In this document: positions 1 through 10,504 of the stretch, piece by piece | How positions within the stretch are numbered: position 1 is the first letter of the stretch | Layout of the letters: the number at the start of each line of letters is the position of its first letter | Source: Rhodopseudomonas boonkerdii | GTDB lineage: Bacteria > Pseudomonadota > Alphaproteobacteria > Rhizobiales > Xanthobacteraceae | Assembly: GCF_021184025.1 (NCBI RefSeq) | Contig: NZ_CP036537.1 | Location: 434,001-498,000, forward strand | Direction of reading: 5' to 3' | DNA length: 64,000 bases | Translations under genes and position numbers: made by a program | Notes under the pieces: generated by a model | The model's database searches: none | The model's input: only the letters and a program-made list of their open reading frames with translations | What the model was told of the DNA's origin: nothing

Positions 1-115
1 CGCTGACTTCGCGGTTGCGCGAGCAGCTTCTTGCCGTCTTGCGCAATCCTTCCGGATGTCTGGCCTTTGTTTTTTCGGCGCCGCGCCTTCCGTGAACCCA
101 TGAAAGATATCCAAG

Positions 116-2266
116 ATGTTTAATCCTCATTCCGTCGAGATCGATTGGGGCGGCCGTCCGCTCAAGCTGGAAACCGGCAAGATCGCCCGCCAGGCTGATG
201 GCGCGGTCATGGCCACCTATGGCGAGACCGTCGTGCTCGCCACCGTCGTGGCCGCGAAGGCGCCGCGCGATGGCGTCGACTTCCTGCCGCTCACTGTCGA
301 CTATCAGGAGAAGGCCTACGCAGCCGGTCGCATTCCCGGCGGTTACTTCAAGCGCGAAGGCCGTCCGACCGAGAAGGAAACGCTGGTTTCCCGCCTGATC
401 GACCGCCCGATCCGCCCGTTGTTCGCCGAAGGCTGGCGCAACGAGACCCAGGTGATCGTCACCGTGCTCTCGCACGACATGGAGAACGATCCCGACGTGT
501 TGTCGATGGTCGCTGCTTCCGCTGCCTTGACCCTGTCGGGCGCTCCGTTCAAAGGCCCGATCGGCGCCGCCCGCGTCGCCTTCCAGAACGACGAATACAT
601 CCTCAATCCGACCCTCGACGAGATGGCCGACACCCAGCTTGAGCTGGTCGTCGCCGGCACCGCCGATGCCGTGTTGATGGTGGAATCGGAAGCCAAGGAG
701 CTTTCGGAAGAAATCATGCTCGGCGCCGTGATGTTCGGTCACCGCCACTTCCAGCCGGTGATCAAGGCGATCATCGAGCTCGCCGAAAAAGCCGCCAAGG
801 AGCCGCGCGAAGTCGCCGTCGTCGATGACAGCGCGCTCGAAAAGGAAATGCTCGGTCTCGTCGAGCAGGAGCTGCGCAAGGCTTATGCCATCCCGGTGAA
901 GCAGGACCGTTACGCTGCGGTCGGCGCCGTGAAGGAAAAGGTGATGGCACACTACTTCCCGGAAGGGAAGGAGCCCGCTTACGACAAGCTGCGCGTCGCC
1001 GGCGTGTTCAAGGAACTCGAATCCAAGATCGTGCGCTGGAACATCCTCGATACCGGCAAGCGCATCGACGGCCGCGATTCCAAGACCGTCCGCAGCATTC
1101 TCGCCGAAGTCGGCGTGCTGCCGCGTGCGCATGGTTCGGCGCTGTTCACCCGCGGTGAAACCCAGGCGATGGTCGTCACCACGCTCGGCACCGGCGAAGA
1201 CGAACAGTATATCGACTCGCTGTCGGGAACGTACAAAGAGACGTTCCTGCTGCACTACAACTTCCCTCCCTATTCGGTCGGTGAGACCGGCCGCCTCGGC
1301 GGCACCAAGCGCCGCGAAATCGGCCACGGCAAACTCGCCTGGCGCGCGATCCATCCGGTGCTGCCGGGTCATCACGAATTCCCCTACACCATCCGCGTGG
1401 TGTCGGAGATCACCGAGTCGAATGGTTCGTCCTCGATGGCCTCGGTCTGCGGCGCTTCGCTGGCGCTGATGGATGCCGGCGTGCCCTTGAAGCGCCCGAC
1501 GGCGGGTATCGCCATGGGCCTGATCCTGGAAGGTTCGCGCTACGCGGTCCTGTCGGACATCCTGGGTGACGAAGATCACCTCGGCGACATGGACTTCAAG
1601 GTGGCCGGCACCGAAGCGGGCATCACTTCGCTGCAGATGGACATCAAGATTGCGGGGATCACCGAGGAGATCATGAAGGTCGCCCTCGCACAGGCGAAGG
1701 ATGGTCGTATCCACATCCTCGGCGAAATGGCGAAGGCGCTCACCAATGCCCGCGCCGAACTCGGCGAATACGCCCCGCGCATCGAAACCTTCAAGATCGC
1801 CACCGACAAGATCCGTGAAGTGATCGGCACCGGTGGCAAGGTGATCCGTGAGATCGTCGAAAAGACTGGTGCCAAGGTCAACATTGAAGATGACGGCACC
1901 GTGAAGGTGGCATCGTCGGACGGCGAAGCCATGAAGGCGGCGATCAAGTGGATCAAGTCGATCGCTTCCGATCCGGAAGTCGGCCAGATCTATGAAGGCA
2001 CCGTCGTCAAGGTGATGGAGTTCGGTGCATTCGTGAACTTCTTCGGCGCCAAGGACGGTCTGGTTCACATCAGCCAGCTCGCCGCCGGCCGCGTGCAGAA
2101 GACCGGCGATGTCGTCAAGGAAGGCGATAAGGTCAAGGTCAAGCTGCTCGGCTTCGACGATCGCGGCAAGACGCGTCTGTCGATGAAGGTCGTCGACCAG
2201 GAGACCGGCGAAGACCTCGAAGCCAAGCAGAAGGCCGAAGGCGAAGCTGCTCCGGCTGCTGAGTAA
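116..2266 (+). CDS. pnp: Polyribonucleotide nucleotidyltransferase (PNPase)
   Basis: This 716-residue protein has the full PNPase layout: two RNase PH-like domains (about 10-140 and 310-460), a KH domain near 555-610 with the [10 protein letters not shown] loop, and an S1 RNA-binding domain near 620-690 (GAFVNF, LVHISQL). The Asp-rich catalytic segment [12 protein letters not shown] is present. The family degrades mRNA 3' to 5' by phosphorolysis in the cytoplasmic degradosome. The length is normal for the family. A strong intrinsic terminator lies 24 bases downstream. The upstream 115 bases hold no gene; rpsO is the usual neighbour but lies outside the window. Confidence 0.98.
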   Translation: MFNPHSVEIDWGGRPLKLETGKIARQADGAVMATYGETVVLATVVAAKAPRDGVDFLPLTVDYQEKAYAAGRIPGGYFKREGRPTEKETLVSRLIDRPIRPLFAEGWRNETQVIVTVLSHDMENDPDVLSMVAASAALTLSGAPFKGPIGAARVAFQNDEYILNPTLDEMADTQLELVVAGTADAVLMVESEAKELSEEIMLGAVMFGHRHFQPVIKAIIELAEKAAKEPREVAVVDDSALEKEMLGLVEQELRKAYAIPVKQDRYAAVGAVKEKVMAHYFPEGKEPAYDKLRVAGVFKELESKIVRWNILDTGKRIDGRDSKTVRSILAEVGVLPRAHGSALFTRGETQAMVVTTLGTGEDEQYIDSLSGTYKETFLLHYNFPPYSVGETGRLGGTKRREIGHGKLAWRAIHPVLPGHHEFPYTIRVVSEITESNGSSSMASVCGASLALMDAGVPLKRPTAGIAMGLILEGSRYAVLSDILGDEDHLGDMDFKVAGTEAGITSLQMDIKIAGITEEIMKVALAQAKDGRIHILGEMAKALTNARAELGEYAPRIETFKIATDKIREVIGTGGKVIREIVEKTGAKVNIEDDGTVKVASSDGEAMKAAIKWIKSIASDPEVGQIYEGTVVKVMEFGAFVNFFGAKDGLVHISQLAAGRVQKTGDVVKEGDKVKVKLLGFDDRGKTRLSMKVVDQETGEDLEAKQKAEGEAAPAAE

Positions 2267-2290
2267 GCTCGTCAGAGCGAGATGAGAAAA

Positions 2291-2318
2291 GGGCGGCCGA
2301 GAGGCCGCCCTTTTTGTT
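2291..2318 (+). terminator. Intrinsic terminator of pnp
   Basis: A GGGCGGCC/GGCCGCCC stem with a GAGA loop is followed directly by TTTTTG, 24 bases after the pnp stop codon. It is a textbook rho-independent terminator. Confidence 0.93.
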
Positions 2319-2347
2319 TGATGAATGTAGTTCGCGAAGCCGATGGT

Positions 2348-2392
2348 CTCCCTCCCCGCTGCGCGTGGCTACGCCACGCTTGGGGGAGGGAG
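2348..2392. repeat. Stem-loop repeat, family G (CTCCC/GGGAG type)
   Basis: Outer arms CTCCCTCCCC and GGGGAGGGAG enclose a second perfect 7-bp stem, GCGTGGC/GCCACGC. It sits between the convergent pnp and alkaline phosphatase genes. Related CTCCC/GGGAG hairpins occur at 9511, 15475 and 40318. Confidence 0.6.
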
Positions 2393-2399
2393 AATCGCG

Positions 2400-4157
2400 C
2401 TACTTCACGCTTCCCAATCCCAGCGCGTCCACCATCACGCGAAACACTTCCGTATTGTCCATCTGGCCCTTCACGCGATCGCTGCCGGGGCCCGTCGCGG
2501 TCAGAATCACGTCCTCGCCGGAATGCACGCTGGCATTCATCATCGCCGGCAGATTGCCGAGACGCAGCATCGCACCCGGCGCATTCTTGTACTTCTCATT
2601 CGCCGTGAAGGTATTCGGCGCCTCGCTCTTCTGCGTCGGCTCGAATGGGCCATCCAGCTTTGGCCGCAGCGTTTCATAATGATCGGGCAGGCTTGCTGAC
2701 ATGATCGCCAGTCGCCGGCTCACATCCACGCGTTCCGGATAGCCTTCGGCATCCGGCGCCGGATAGTTCGGGAAGCCGGCCTTGTCATAGACGCCGATGC
2801 GCTCGCGCAGCGGCAGGTTCGACTCCGTGCTCATGTCGTCATTCACGGTGCCGATCAGGCTGTTCGGATGGCTGTGGTCGGACACGACCAGAATGAGCGT
2901 ATCGTCGCTGCGCTTGGTCGCCCATTCCTTGGCGAGCTTCACTGCGTTGTCGAGCATGATCACGTCATAAATGGCGCGATCGAAATCCAGCATATGCGCA
3001 TATTTGTCGATCATGCCGGACTCCACCATCAGGACGAAGCCATTGTCGTTGCGCGACAGCACGTCGAGCGCGGCTTGCACCTGTTCCGTCAAATCCGGCT
3101 GCTCCGGATATCTCTTCACACCGCCGCCCTTGAGGAACTTGCGGTCGAGCACGCCGTCCATATTGCCGGGCGTGAACAGGCCAAGCAGCTTCGTCGTCTC
3201 CGCCTTGTCGGCTGCTGCCTTCAGTTCGCCCGCGGTCTTCACGAGAGGATAGCCGGCATCCCTGAATTTCGCGATATAGTCCACATCGTCGCGGCGCTTC
3301 GAGGTCTCCGCGGCCTGCGGCAAGAAGTTCGCTGCGCCGCCGCCGAGGATGACGTCTGGCTTCGCCGCGAACATTTGTGCGACGATCTCGTCATAAGCGG
3401 CGCGTCGCCGCGTATGCGCGACCATGGACGCCGGCGTGGCGTCCTGGATCTCGGTGTTGGTCACGATGCCGACGGCGAGACCGAGCTTGCGTTTCACGAG
3501 CGAGGTGATGGTCTCGACCTTCGGATCGTCGAAGACATCGCGCGTACGGTCGGCATAGACGCCAAGCGCATTGGTCGCCGACTTGTGGCCGGTCGTATAG
3601 GCACTCGCCGAATTTGCGGAGTCGGTGATGATCGAATCCGTGCCGGCGGTACCGACCAGCGCCATATGCGGCATGTCGTCGATGGCAAGCTTGCCGTTGC
3701 TCTTGCCTTCCTTGATTCCCTTGGAAAGGATGCGTGCTGCGACGCGATGCGACAGTGACATGCCGTCGCCGACGAACAGGATGACATTCTTCGCCTTGCG
3801 CGCGCCCGTGTCATAGACGTTCCATGTCACCGATTTGATGAGACCGCCGGCTATCACGTCGATCTTGTAGGCGCCGGGCTTGTCGAGAGTGACATCGCGC
3901 AACAGTAGTGCCGACTGGTCCTTGTTGTCCTCGCGCTCGATATAGTCGGCGCTCTTGCCGAAGGCCGCGCTCTGCTCGGCACCGTTGATCGTCACCTTGA
4001 TATCGGAGGCAGCGATCTTCTCGGGCAGCTCCATTTTGAAATCGAACTTGGAACCAGCGAGGATTTCGGCGCGATCGAGCGGATAAATGGTCTGCGCGAT
4101 GGCCGAGGTGGTCATGAAAAAGGCCGCACATGCGGCCAGCGAAACGGTCTTGATCAT
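2400..4157 (-). CDS. Secreted alkaline phosphatase (PhoA superfamily)
   Basis: The start at 4157 is chosen because it follows a strong AGGGAGGA ribosome binding site and opens a clean 22-residue signal peptide ending in AIAQ, giving 585 residues. An N-terminal beta-rich domain (to about 120) precedes the alkaline phosphatase catalytic domain. That domain has the metal site FVGDGM, the nucleophile segment TDSANSASAY followed by TTGHKSATN, and the late metal ligands SDHSH. The family hydrolyses phosphomonoesters in the periplasm using zinc and magnesium. No Pho box was identified. The gene is convergent with pnp and downstream of argG, from which a 13-bp hairpin separates it. Confidence 0.93.
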   Translation of the reverse strand: MIKTVSLAACAAFFMTTSAIAQTIYPLDRAEILAGSKFDFKMELPEKIAASDIKVTINGAEQSAAFGKSADYIEREDNKDQSALLLRDVTLDKPGAYKIDVIAGGLIKSVTWNVYDTGARKAKNVILFVGDGMSLSHRVAARILSKGIKEGKSNGKLAIDDMPHMALVGTAGTDSIITDSANSASAYTTGHKSATNALGVYADRTRDVFDDPKVETITSLVKRKLGLAVGIVTNTEIQDATPASMVAHTRRRAAYDEIVAQMFAAKPDVILGGGAANFLPQAAETSKRRDDVDYIAKFRDAGYPLVKTAGELKAAADKAETTKLLGLFTPGNMDGVLDRKFLKGGGVKRYPEQPDLTEQVQAALDVLSRNDNGFVLMVESGMIDKYAHMLDFDRAIYDVIMLDNAVKLAKEWATKRSDDTLILVVSDHSHPNSLIGTVNDDMSTESNLPLRERIGVYDKAGFPNYPAPDAEGYPERVDVSRRLAIMSASLPDHYETLRPKLDGPFEPTQKSEAPNTFTANEKYKNAPGAMLRLGNLPAMMNASVHSGEDVILTATGPGSDRVKGQMDNTEVFRVMVDALGLGSVK

Positions 4158-4193
4158 GGAAATCCTCCCTTGTCGGCAGTCTCCATCAATAAG

Positions 4194-4227
4194 ACGGCCG
4201 GATGTCGGGTCAATGACATCCGGCCGT
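4194..4227 (-). terminator. 13-bp hairpin between argG and the phosphatase gene
   Basis: The arms ACGGCCGGATGTC and GACATCCGGCCGT are perfectly complementary with an 8-base loop. In the minus direction the hairpin follows argG by about 100 bases and is trailed by CTTATT rather than a clean T run. It could therefore terminate argG or act as a leader structure 37 bases before the phosphatase start codon. Confidence 0.5.
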
Positions 4228-4327
4228 TCAATGGCAGGGCGGATTAACACAGCGCAATCTGCCGCGGAGTCTTCATCATGAACTCGGCCGGCGGATTACG
4301 GCTTTGCCTCATCCGCTGAGGCTCGGC

Positions 4328-5689
<1,362 letters not shown>

Positions 5690-5692
5690 TCA

Positions 5693-5722
5693 GCGATAGC
5701 GCGCCGGAGCAAAGGGCGTCAA
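5693..5722 (-). promoter_or_regulatory. Candidate argG promoter
   Basis: On the minus strand TTGACG (5717-5722) and TATCGC (5693-5698) are separated by 18 bases, about 35 bases before the argG start codon. The -35 box is good and the -10 box is weak. Confidence 0.4.
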
Positions 5723-5729
5723 CGCGGCT

Positions 5730-6530
5730 TCAATCGTGCTGGTGTTCGGTAATCCGGTTCACGAAGCTCGGTTTCGGCTCCCGCCCGATCATGCGCAGTC
5801 GCCAGCGATAGCCGGGCCAGGCGATTTTGGTCAGCCAGCGATCGACGTCATCGTCTGTCATCCGGGTCCGAGGCCAGCGGTAAATCCAGCCGTGAACGAG
5901 CCAGATGACCAGGAAGGAGGCGAGGCCGGCGATGGTCACGTCGGTAAAGAAATGGCCGCCGAAGGCCATCCGCCAGCCGGAGGTGGCAAGGCCGAACACC
6001 GTTGCCGCCGCATAGGCCGCGGGCCGCAGGCTGGGTGGCGCGAGCGCGGCGGGGGCATAGGTCCAGAACGCCGTGGCGCCTTCGCCGGAGAAGAACGAGC
6101 AGTTGCGCACGCATTGCCCGGTCGGGTCCCACCAGGCCTTAAACTGCCAGGGACCGCCGAATTCGGTGACGGCTACTGGCCGCGGTCGGCCCCAGAAGGT
6201 TTTGAAGGTGAAATTGGTGAGGAAGCCTGCCGACATCACCATGGTGATGATCAGAAAGGCCATGGTGCGACCCTTCACCAGCAACGGTCGGTTTGGCCAG
6301 ATCAGCTTGACGATCAGCGCCAGGATCGAGGGGGCCACGAAAGCCCAGGCGATCCACATCGCCGCATTGCGGGCGAATTGCGCGTAAGGCAGTCCCGAAT
6401 AGGTGAAATCGCGGGTTTCCGGATGGAAGAACAGCGCCGCAAGCTTGAGATCGAGTTCGGGCCAGACGCCGAAAATCACGAGAATTGCCGCAAGCAGCAC
6501 GAGCGCAATGAGGAGGCCAGTCCGGTTCAT
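5730..6530 (-). CDS. PAP2-family membrane phosphatase
   Basis: The 266-residue membrane protein carries the three PAP2 signature blocks in order: KTFWGRPRP, then FFSGEGA (where many members have PSGH), then GWRMAFGGHFFTDV with the catalytic His and Asp. About five or six hydrophobic segments are visible. The family removes phosphate from lipid substrates such as undecaprenyl pyrophosphate, phosphatidic acid or lipid A at the membrane. The long insert holding two Cys residues between blocks one and two resembles the LpxE-like branch. The exact substrate cannot be read from the sequence. Confidence 0.85.
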   Translation of the reverse strand: MNRTGLLIALVLLAAILVIFGVWPELDLKLAALFFHPETRDFTYSGLPYAQFARNAAMWIAWAFVAPSILALIVKLIWPNRPLLVKGRTMAFLIITMVMSAGFLTNFTFKTFWGRPRPVAVTEFGGPWQFKAWWDPTGQCVRNCSFFSGEGATAFWTYAPAALAPPSLRPAAYAAATVFGLATSGWRMAFGGHFFTDVTIAGLASFLVIWLVHGWIYRWPRTRMTDDDVDRWLTKIAWPGYRWRLRMIGREPKPSFVNRITEHQHD

Positions 6531-6575
6531 GGCGGGCGGTTTATCCGAGGCGCAGGGGGAAGGAAAGTTAAAGCG

Positions 6576-7049
6576 CTATAACTTTCCAGCGGCATCCGGC
6601 TGCGGCAGGCGCCGCGACTGCTTCCATGCCCCGGCATTGCGGCCTGCGATCACCCAGTAGATCAGCCCGGCAATGATGCCGGCTCCGGTCACGACTTCGA
6701 GGTGCCGGCGCACGATGCCGTCGAATGTCATGGTGGTGGTGTCATAGGGGATCAGGCCGAGATAGCAGGCGAGGCCCACCACGCCGCCGCCGAGCGCATA
6801 AGCCAGCACGCTGCGGATGTCGAAGCTCTCGGTGATCACGACGACGATCAAAGCGGGGATGAGCGCGAAGCCCGAGAAGAAGATGAAGCCGAAACCGATC
6901 AGAATGTTGATGGCATCGGGATTCACGATCCCGGTGTCCATTGCGCTCAGCTCGGGAAAGAGGATCGCGAAGGTCACGATCGTGCCACCAGCGAGGCATG
7001 CGGCGCAGAACGCAAAGAGAATGACGATGATGCGGCCGATCAGGGACAT
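6576..7049 (-). CDS. Small four-helix membrane protein of unknown function
   Basis: The 157-residue product has four predicted membrane segments (about 7-33, 46-72, 79-101 and 120-137) and a basic C-terminal tail. No catalytic motif is recognised. It is codirectional with the PAP2 phosphatase 46 bases downstream, so the two could be cotranscribed. A palindromic repeat lies upstream. Confidence 0.75.
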   Translation of the reverse strand: MSLIGRIIVILFAFCAACLAGGTIVTFAILFPELSAMDTGIVNPDAINILIGFGFIFFSGFALIPALIVVVITESFDIRSVLAYALGGGVVGLACYLGLIPYDTTTMTFDGIVRRHLEVVTGAGIIAGLIYWVIAGRNAGAWKQSRRLPQPDAAGKL

Positions 7050-7092
7050 GATGGCTCAGCCTTTCGTCCGCTCGTGCCCAACGCGCCGCCCT

Positions 7093-7188
7093 TCTCCTGA
7101 GGAGCGGCCGAAGGCCGCGTCTCGAAGGAGGTACCACGCTGCGCATGGTCCGAGACGGACGCCTGCGGCGTGTTCCTCACCATGAGGG
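7093..7188. repeat. Palindromic intergenic repeat, family A (copy 1)
   Basis: Two inverted half-units of about 40 bases are built from CTGAGGAG, a short GC hairpin, CGTCTCGAAGGA, and then the mirror GGTCCGAGACG ... CTCACCATGAGGG. Six further copies lie at 8480, 11488, 25285, 27650, 36603 and 39243. It occupies the gap between the small membrane protein gene and rlmN. Confidence 0.85.
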
Positions 7189-7209
7189 TGGAGTAGGAAG
7201 TGCCGCGCA

Positions 7210-8439
7210 TCAATCCGTCATCGCCATCGCGCGCAGGGCCTGGCGCTCGCGGGCCGAAAGCTTCTCCGTTTCCGACTTCAGCTGCCCGCAGGCTGCGAGA
7301 ATGTCGCGGCCGCGCGGCGTGCGCACCGGCGAAGAATAGCCGGCATTGAAGATGTATTCGGAGAATTTCTCGATCTGCGCCCAGTCCGAGCACTCGTAGC
7401 GCGTGCCCGGCCACGGATTGAACGGGATCAGGTTGATCTTGGCGTGGATGCCCTTGAGCATCTTCACCAGCAGCTTGGCGTCGTCGAGCGAGTCGTTGAC
7501 GCCCTTCAGCATCACATATTCGAAGGTGATGCGGCGCGCGTTGGAGGCGCCGGGATAATCGCGGCACGCCTGCAGCAGTTCTTTCAACGGATATTTCTTG
7601 TTGAGTGGCACCAGCTCGTTGCGCAGCTCGTCGCGCACCGCATGCAGCGAGATCGCCAGCATCACGCCGATCTCATCGCCCGTGCGTGCGATGTTCGGCA
7701 CCACGCCCGAGGTCGACAGCGTGATGCGCCGGCGCGAAATGCCGATGCCTTCATTGTCCGAGACGATCAGCAACGCGTCGCGCACGGCCTCGAAATTGTA
7801 GAGCGGTTCGCCCATGCCCATCATCACGATATTGGTGATGCGGCGGTTGGTACCGGGCTGGTCGCGGTCGGCCCAGTCGTTCAGCCGGTCGCGTGCCACC
7901 ATGATCTGGCCGACGATCTCGCCCGGCGTCAGGTTGCGTACCAGACGCTGGGTTCCCGTATGGCAGAACGAGCAGTTCAGCGTGCAGCCGACCTGCGAGG
8001 AGACGCAGAGCGTGCCGCGGTCGGTCTCGGGGATATAGACGCACTCGACCTCATGGGCGCGCTCGCCATGGGTGCCGGAGGGCAGCTTCAGCAGCCATTT
8101 GCGGGTGCCGTCATTGGAAATCTGCTCGACGGCCACTTCCGGCCGGTCGACCGTGAAATGCTGTTCCAGTTCCGTGCGCATGTCTTTGGAAATACTGGAC
8201 ATTTCCGCAAAGCTCTGAGCTCCGCGATAATACAGCCAGTGCCAGATCTGCTGGCTGCGCATCTTCTGCTGGGCCGGCTTCACGCCGATGGAACCAAGCT
8301 TCTCGGCGATCTGGGCCCGGGACAGGCCGATCAGCGACGGCTTTGCCAGCGGCACGTAGGTTTCCGTCGCCACTTTCTCCAAGGGGAGCGAGCGGGCAGT
8401 CTCAACGGCAGCGGCAGCCTCGGCAGAAGCGGGGGTCAT
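7210..8439 (-). CDS. rlmN: 23S rRNA (adenine-2503-C2)-methyltransferase, dual-specificity RlmN
   Basis: The 409-residue protein is a radical SAM enzyme with the CTLNCSFC cluster motif (CxxxCxxC) and the downstream MGMGEPL segment. The ISLHA and KGVND blocks of RlmN are also present. The family methylates A2503 of 23S rRNA, and A37 of some tRNAs, through a methylated Cys near the C-terminus. Length and motif order are typical. It is flanked on both sides by family A repeats, so it is probably transcribed alone. Confidence 0.96.
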   Translation of the reverse strand: MTPASAEAAAAVETARSLPLEKVATETYVPLAKPSLIGLSRAQIAEKLGSIGVKPAQQKMRSQQIWHWLYYRGAQSFAEMSSISKDMRTELEQHFTVDRPEVAVEQISNDGTRKWLLKLPSGTHGERAHEVECVYIPETDRGTLCVSSQVGCTLNCSFCHTGTQRLVRNLTPGEIVGQIMVARDRLNDWADRDQPGTNRRITNIVMMGMGEPLYNFEAVRDALLIVSDNEGIGISRRRITLSTSGVVPNIARTGDEIGVMLAISLHAVRDELRNELVPLNKKYPLKELLQACRDYPGASNARRITFEYVMLKGVNDSLDDAKLLVKMLKGIHAKINLIPFNPWPGTRYECSDWAQIEKFSEYIFNAGYSSPVRTPRGRDILAACGQLKSETEKLSARERQALRAMAMTD

Positions 8440-8479
8440 GGTGTTCGATCTACGACTAGAAGCGGTGATTTAGACTGTG

Positions 8480-8585
8480 TCCCTCATCCTGAGGAGCGAC
8501 CGCAGGTCGCGTCTCGAAGGATGGCCACACACGCAATCTCATGGTTCGAGACGGCGCCAAAGGCGCCTCCTCGCCACGAGGGATT
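8480..8585. repeat. Palindromic intergenic repeat, family A (copy 2)
   Basis: CCCTCATCCTGAGGAG and a GC hairpin lead to CGTCTCGAAGGATG. The inverted half CATGGTTCGAGACG ... CGAGGG follows. It lies upstream of rlmN. Confidence 0.85.
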
Positions 8586-8649
8586 GAGATAGGCTTTTCA
8601 CGCCCAAATGGAAAGGCGCCAAATGCGGCAATATTAACGGAGGTATCGG

Positions 8650-8725
8650 CCCATAGGCGCGTGAGCCGAAGGCGTCATCCGCCGCGGAGTTTCAGCATTG
8701 ACCTCCGTCCTACGGCGGCCTCACC
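8650..8725. repeat. Degenerate copy of repeat family D
   Basis: The segment contains GTGAGCCGAAGGCG followed by ATCCGCCGC and a later CCGTCCTACGGCGG. It matches the better preserved family D element at 44411-44496. Confidence 0.5.
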
Positions 8726-9316
8726 TTACCTCCGGCACTCCTGCGCGACCTTGTCGAGCGCTTGGGCGAGGCCCTTCAGCGAGAACACGTCCGTGGTTTC
8801 CGTGCCCTTGGCCGAAAGGCCCTTCACGGTCACGTCGCCGGCCTTGCGCAGCGCCTCGACCAGACGTTCTTCTTCCGCAGCGTTCTTGATCCAGAGCCCG
8901 TCGCCCTGGGTGTACATCGCAAACTTCGCGCCGCCGACATCGAGCGTCGACTCATAGCCGGGCTTCAATTGATAGCCGATCATGACCGAGACTTCGTTGG
9001 TCACCTTCTCGGCGGGGCGCGTCGAGATGAACGCATAAGCGGGGTCACGAGGGCGGTTGGCCGGATTGGTTCTGGACGATGACGGCTTGGCGAGCGCGAA
9101 GCAGACCTTCTTGCCGCCGGGGGCTGCGGTGTAGGCGCCCCATGAACCGAACTGGCCGAGCAGTGTCGGTTCGGCGCTTCCTGCAGCGGCCGGTGCCGGC
9201 GTCTGCTTGGCCGGTGCAGCCTTGCCCTTGGCAGCCGTCTGCGCCTGCGCAAGATCGGTAACGCCGATCATCGCCATGCTCAAGGATACAACTGTCAGGA
9301 TTCGCCGCACGGACAT
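8726..9316 (-). CDS. Invasion-associated locus B (IalB) family periplasmic protein
   Basis: The start at 9316 gives a signal peptide (about 25 residues ending AQAQ) and follows an AGAGGA site, making 196 residues. After an Ala/Pro/Lys-rich linker, the domain contains FGSWGAY, KVCFALAKP, AFISTRP, and the basic-hydrophobic pattern of IalB proteins. The family was named in Bartonella, but most alphaproteobacteria carry several homologues of unknown biochemical role. It is flanked by repeats and appears monocistronic. Confidence 0.85.
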   Translation of the reverse strand: MSVRRILTVVSLSMAMIGVTDLAQAQTAAKGKAAPAKQTPAPAAAGSAEPTLLGQFGSWGAYTAAPGGKKVCFALAKPSSSRTNPANRPRDPAYAFISTRPAEKVTNEVSVMIGYQLKPGYESTLDVGGAKFAMYTQGDGLWIKNAAEEERLVEALRKAGDVTVKGLSAKGTETTDVFSLKGLAQALDKVAQECRR

Positions 9317-9510
9317 CAGGTGTCGATCCTCTATCTTTGTGACTGGAAGATGGCCTGGAATCACACGCGCCAACTGACTTGCAGATAAACACATCGATCT
9401 TGTTTGAAAAGGCGGAGGCATCGCGTCGAAAGATAGCAGGGCGCGGTGGACTACGCGTGGGGCGTGAATTGAAACGCTAAGGTTCATAGTTCACCGCGAC
9501 CCTCGAACGC

Positions 9511-9526
9511 CTCCCCCGGTGGGGAG
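9511..9526. repeat. Stem-loop repeat, family G
   Basis: A short CTCCCC/GGGGAG hairpin just past the 3' end of the SDR gene. Confidence 0.45.
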
Positions 9527-9541
9527 AGATGTAGCGAGTCC

Positions 9542-10381
9542 TCAGTTTTTCATACGCGCGGCGCGCTGCGCCGCCCATTGCGCATCGGTCCAGTGCAACA
9601 GGTCCTCGGCCCCCGATGAGCGCAAATGCGCGCCGCCATCCTGCACCACCATCTCGCCATTGATGTAACCGGCCTGATCGGAAATCAGGAAGCTGGCGAG
9701 GTTGGCGAGTTCGCTGTGTTCGCCGACGCGACCGAGCGGATTGCGTGCCGCAGGCCCGGAGTTACGACCTTCGGGCTGCAGCTGTCCGATCGCGCCCGGG
9801 GTGGGAAAGGGACCTGGTGCAATCGCCACGAGACGAACGTCCTTCGGTCCCCATTCGACGGCGAGCGATTTGGTCATCGCCAGCAGGCCGGACTTTGCCA
9901 TGGCCGATGGCATGGTGAAAGCGCGGCCGGTGATGGTCGATGTGGAGAGAATGCTGAGCACCACACCTCGATGATGGGACACGATCCAGCGTCGTCCTGC
10001 TTCGAGCGTGCAGTACATCGCGCCGTGCAGCGTCGGTGCGAGGATCGCGTCGGCAGCGCGCGCGGAGAGATGCTCGCTCTGCGCGATGAAAGTCGCGGCT
10101 GCATTGTTGACGAGGATATCGAGTGGGCCGTCCTGCCAGATCGCAGTCATCATGTCTGCGACGGCATCGGCGTTACGGATGTCGCAGGTGAAAATATCGA
10201 CCTTCGCTCCGCACTCGGTACGGAGTTGCGCGGCGGCTTCGTCCAGCACGGCGCTGCGCCGTCCGCAAATGACGAGTTCTCCGCCGAGCTCGGCAAAGCG
10301 GCGGCTCATGGCCGCTCCAAGCCCGGAACCTCCCCCTGTCACGAGAATGCGCTTGCCGGCGAGGAGTGTTTTTTCAAACAT
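9542..10381 (-). CDS. SDR oxidoreductase resembling 2,4-dienoyl-CoA reductase
   Basis: The start at 10381 follows AGAGGA and gives 279 residues. The Rossmann loop TGGGSGLG and NNAAATF are intact. The region PSAMAKSG, the APGPFPTPGA segment and the C-terminal DGGAHLRSSG track resemble mitochondrial and bacterial 2,4-dienoyl-CoA reductases, which reduce polyunsaturated enoyl-CoA with NADPH. The usual YxxxK Tyr is Ser here, as in that family. The alternative catalytic Tyr about 11 residues earlier also appears to be Ser (STSTITG). It is divergent from the quinone reductase gene at 10505. The activity assignment is inference. Confidence 0.85.
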   Translation of the reverse strand: MFEKTLLAGKRILVTGGGSGLGAAMSRRFAELGGELVICGRRSAVLDEAAAQLRTECGAKVDIFTCDIRNADAVADMMTAIWQDGPLDILVNNAAATFIAQSEHLSARAADAILAPTLHGAMYCTLEAGRRWIVSHHRGVVLSILSTSTITGRAFTMPSAMAKSGLLAMTKSLAVEWGPKDVRLVAIAPGPFPTPGAIGQLQPEGRNSGPAARNPLGRVGEHSELANLASFLISDQAGYINGEMVVQDGGAHLRSSGAEDLLHWTDAQWAAQRAARMKN

Positions 10382-10504
10382 TGTTCGTTTCCTCTTTTTG
10401 TTCGCGCGATGGAATGCGTTTGTGGCGTCGAAACACATTGCTCCCCGGAGCTAAATCCTTCATGAATTCCTCAACTGTCTCAAGCCGAAGGCCAGGTTGA
10501 TCAG

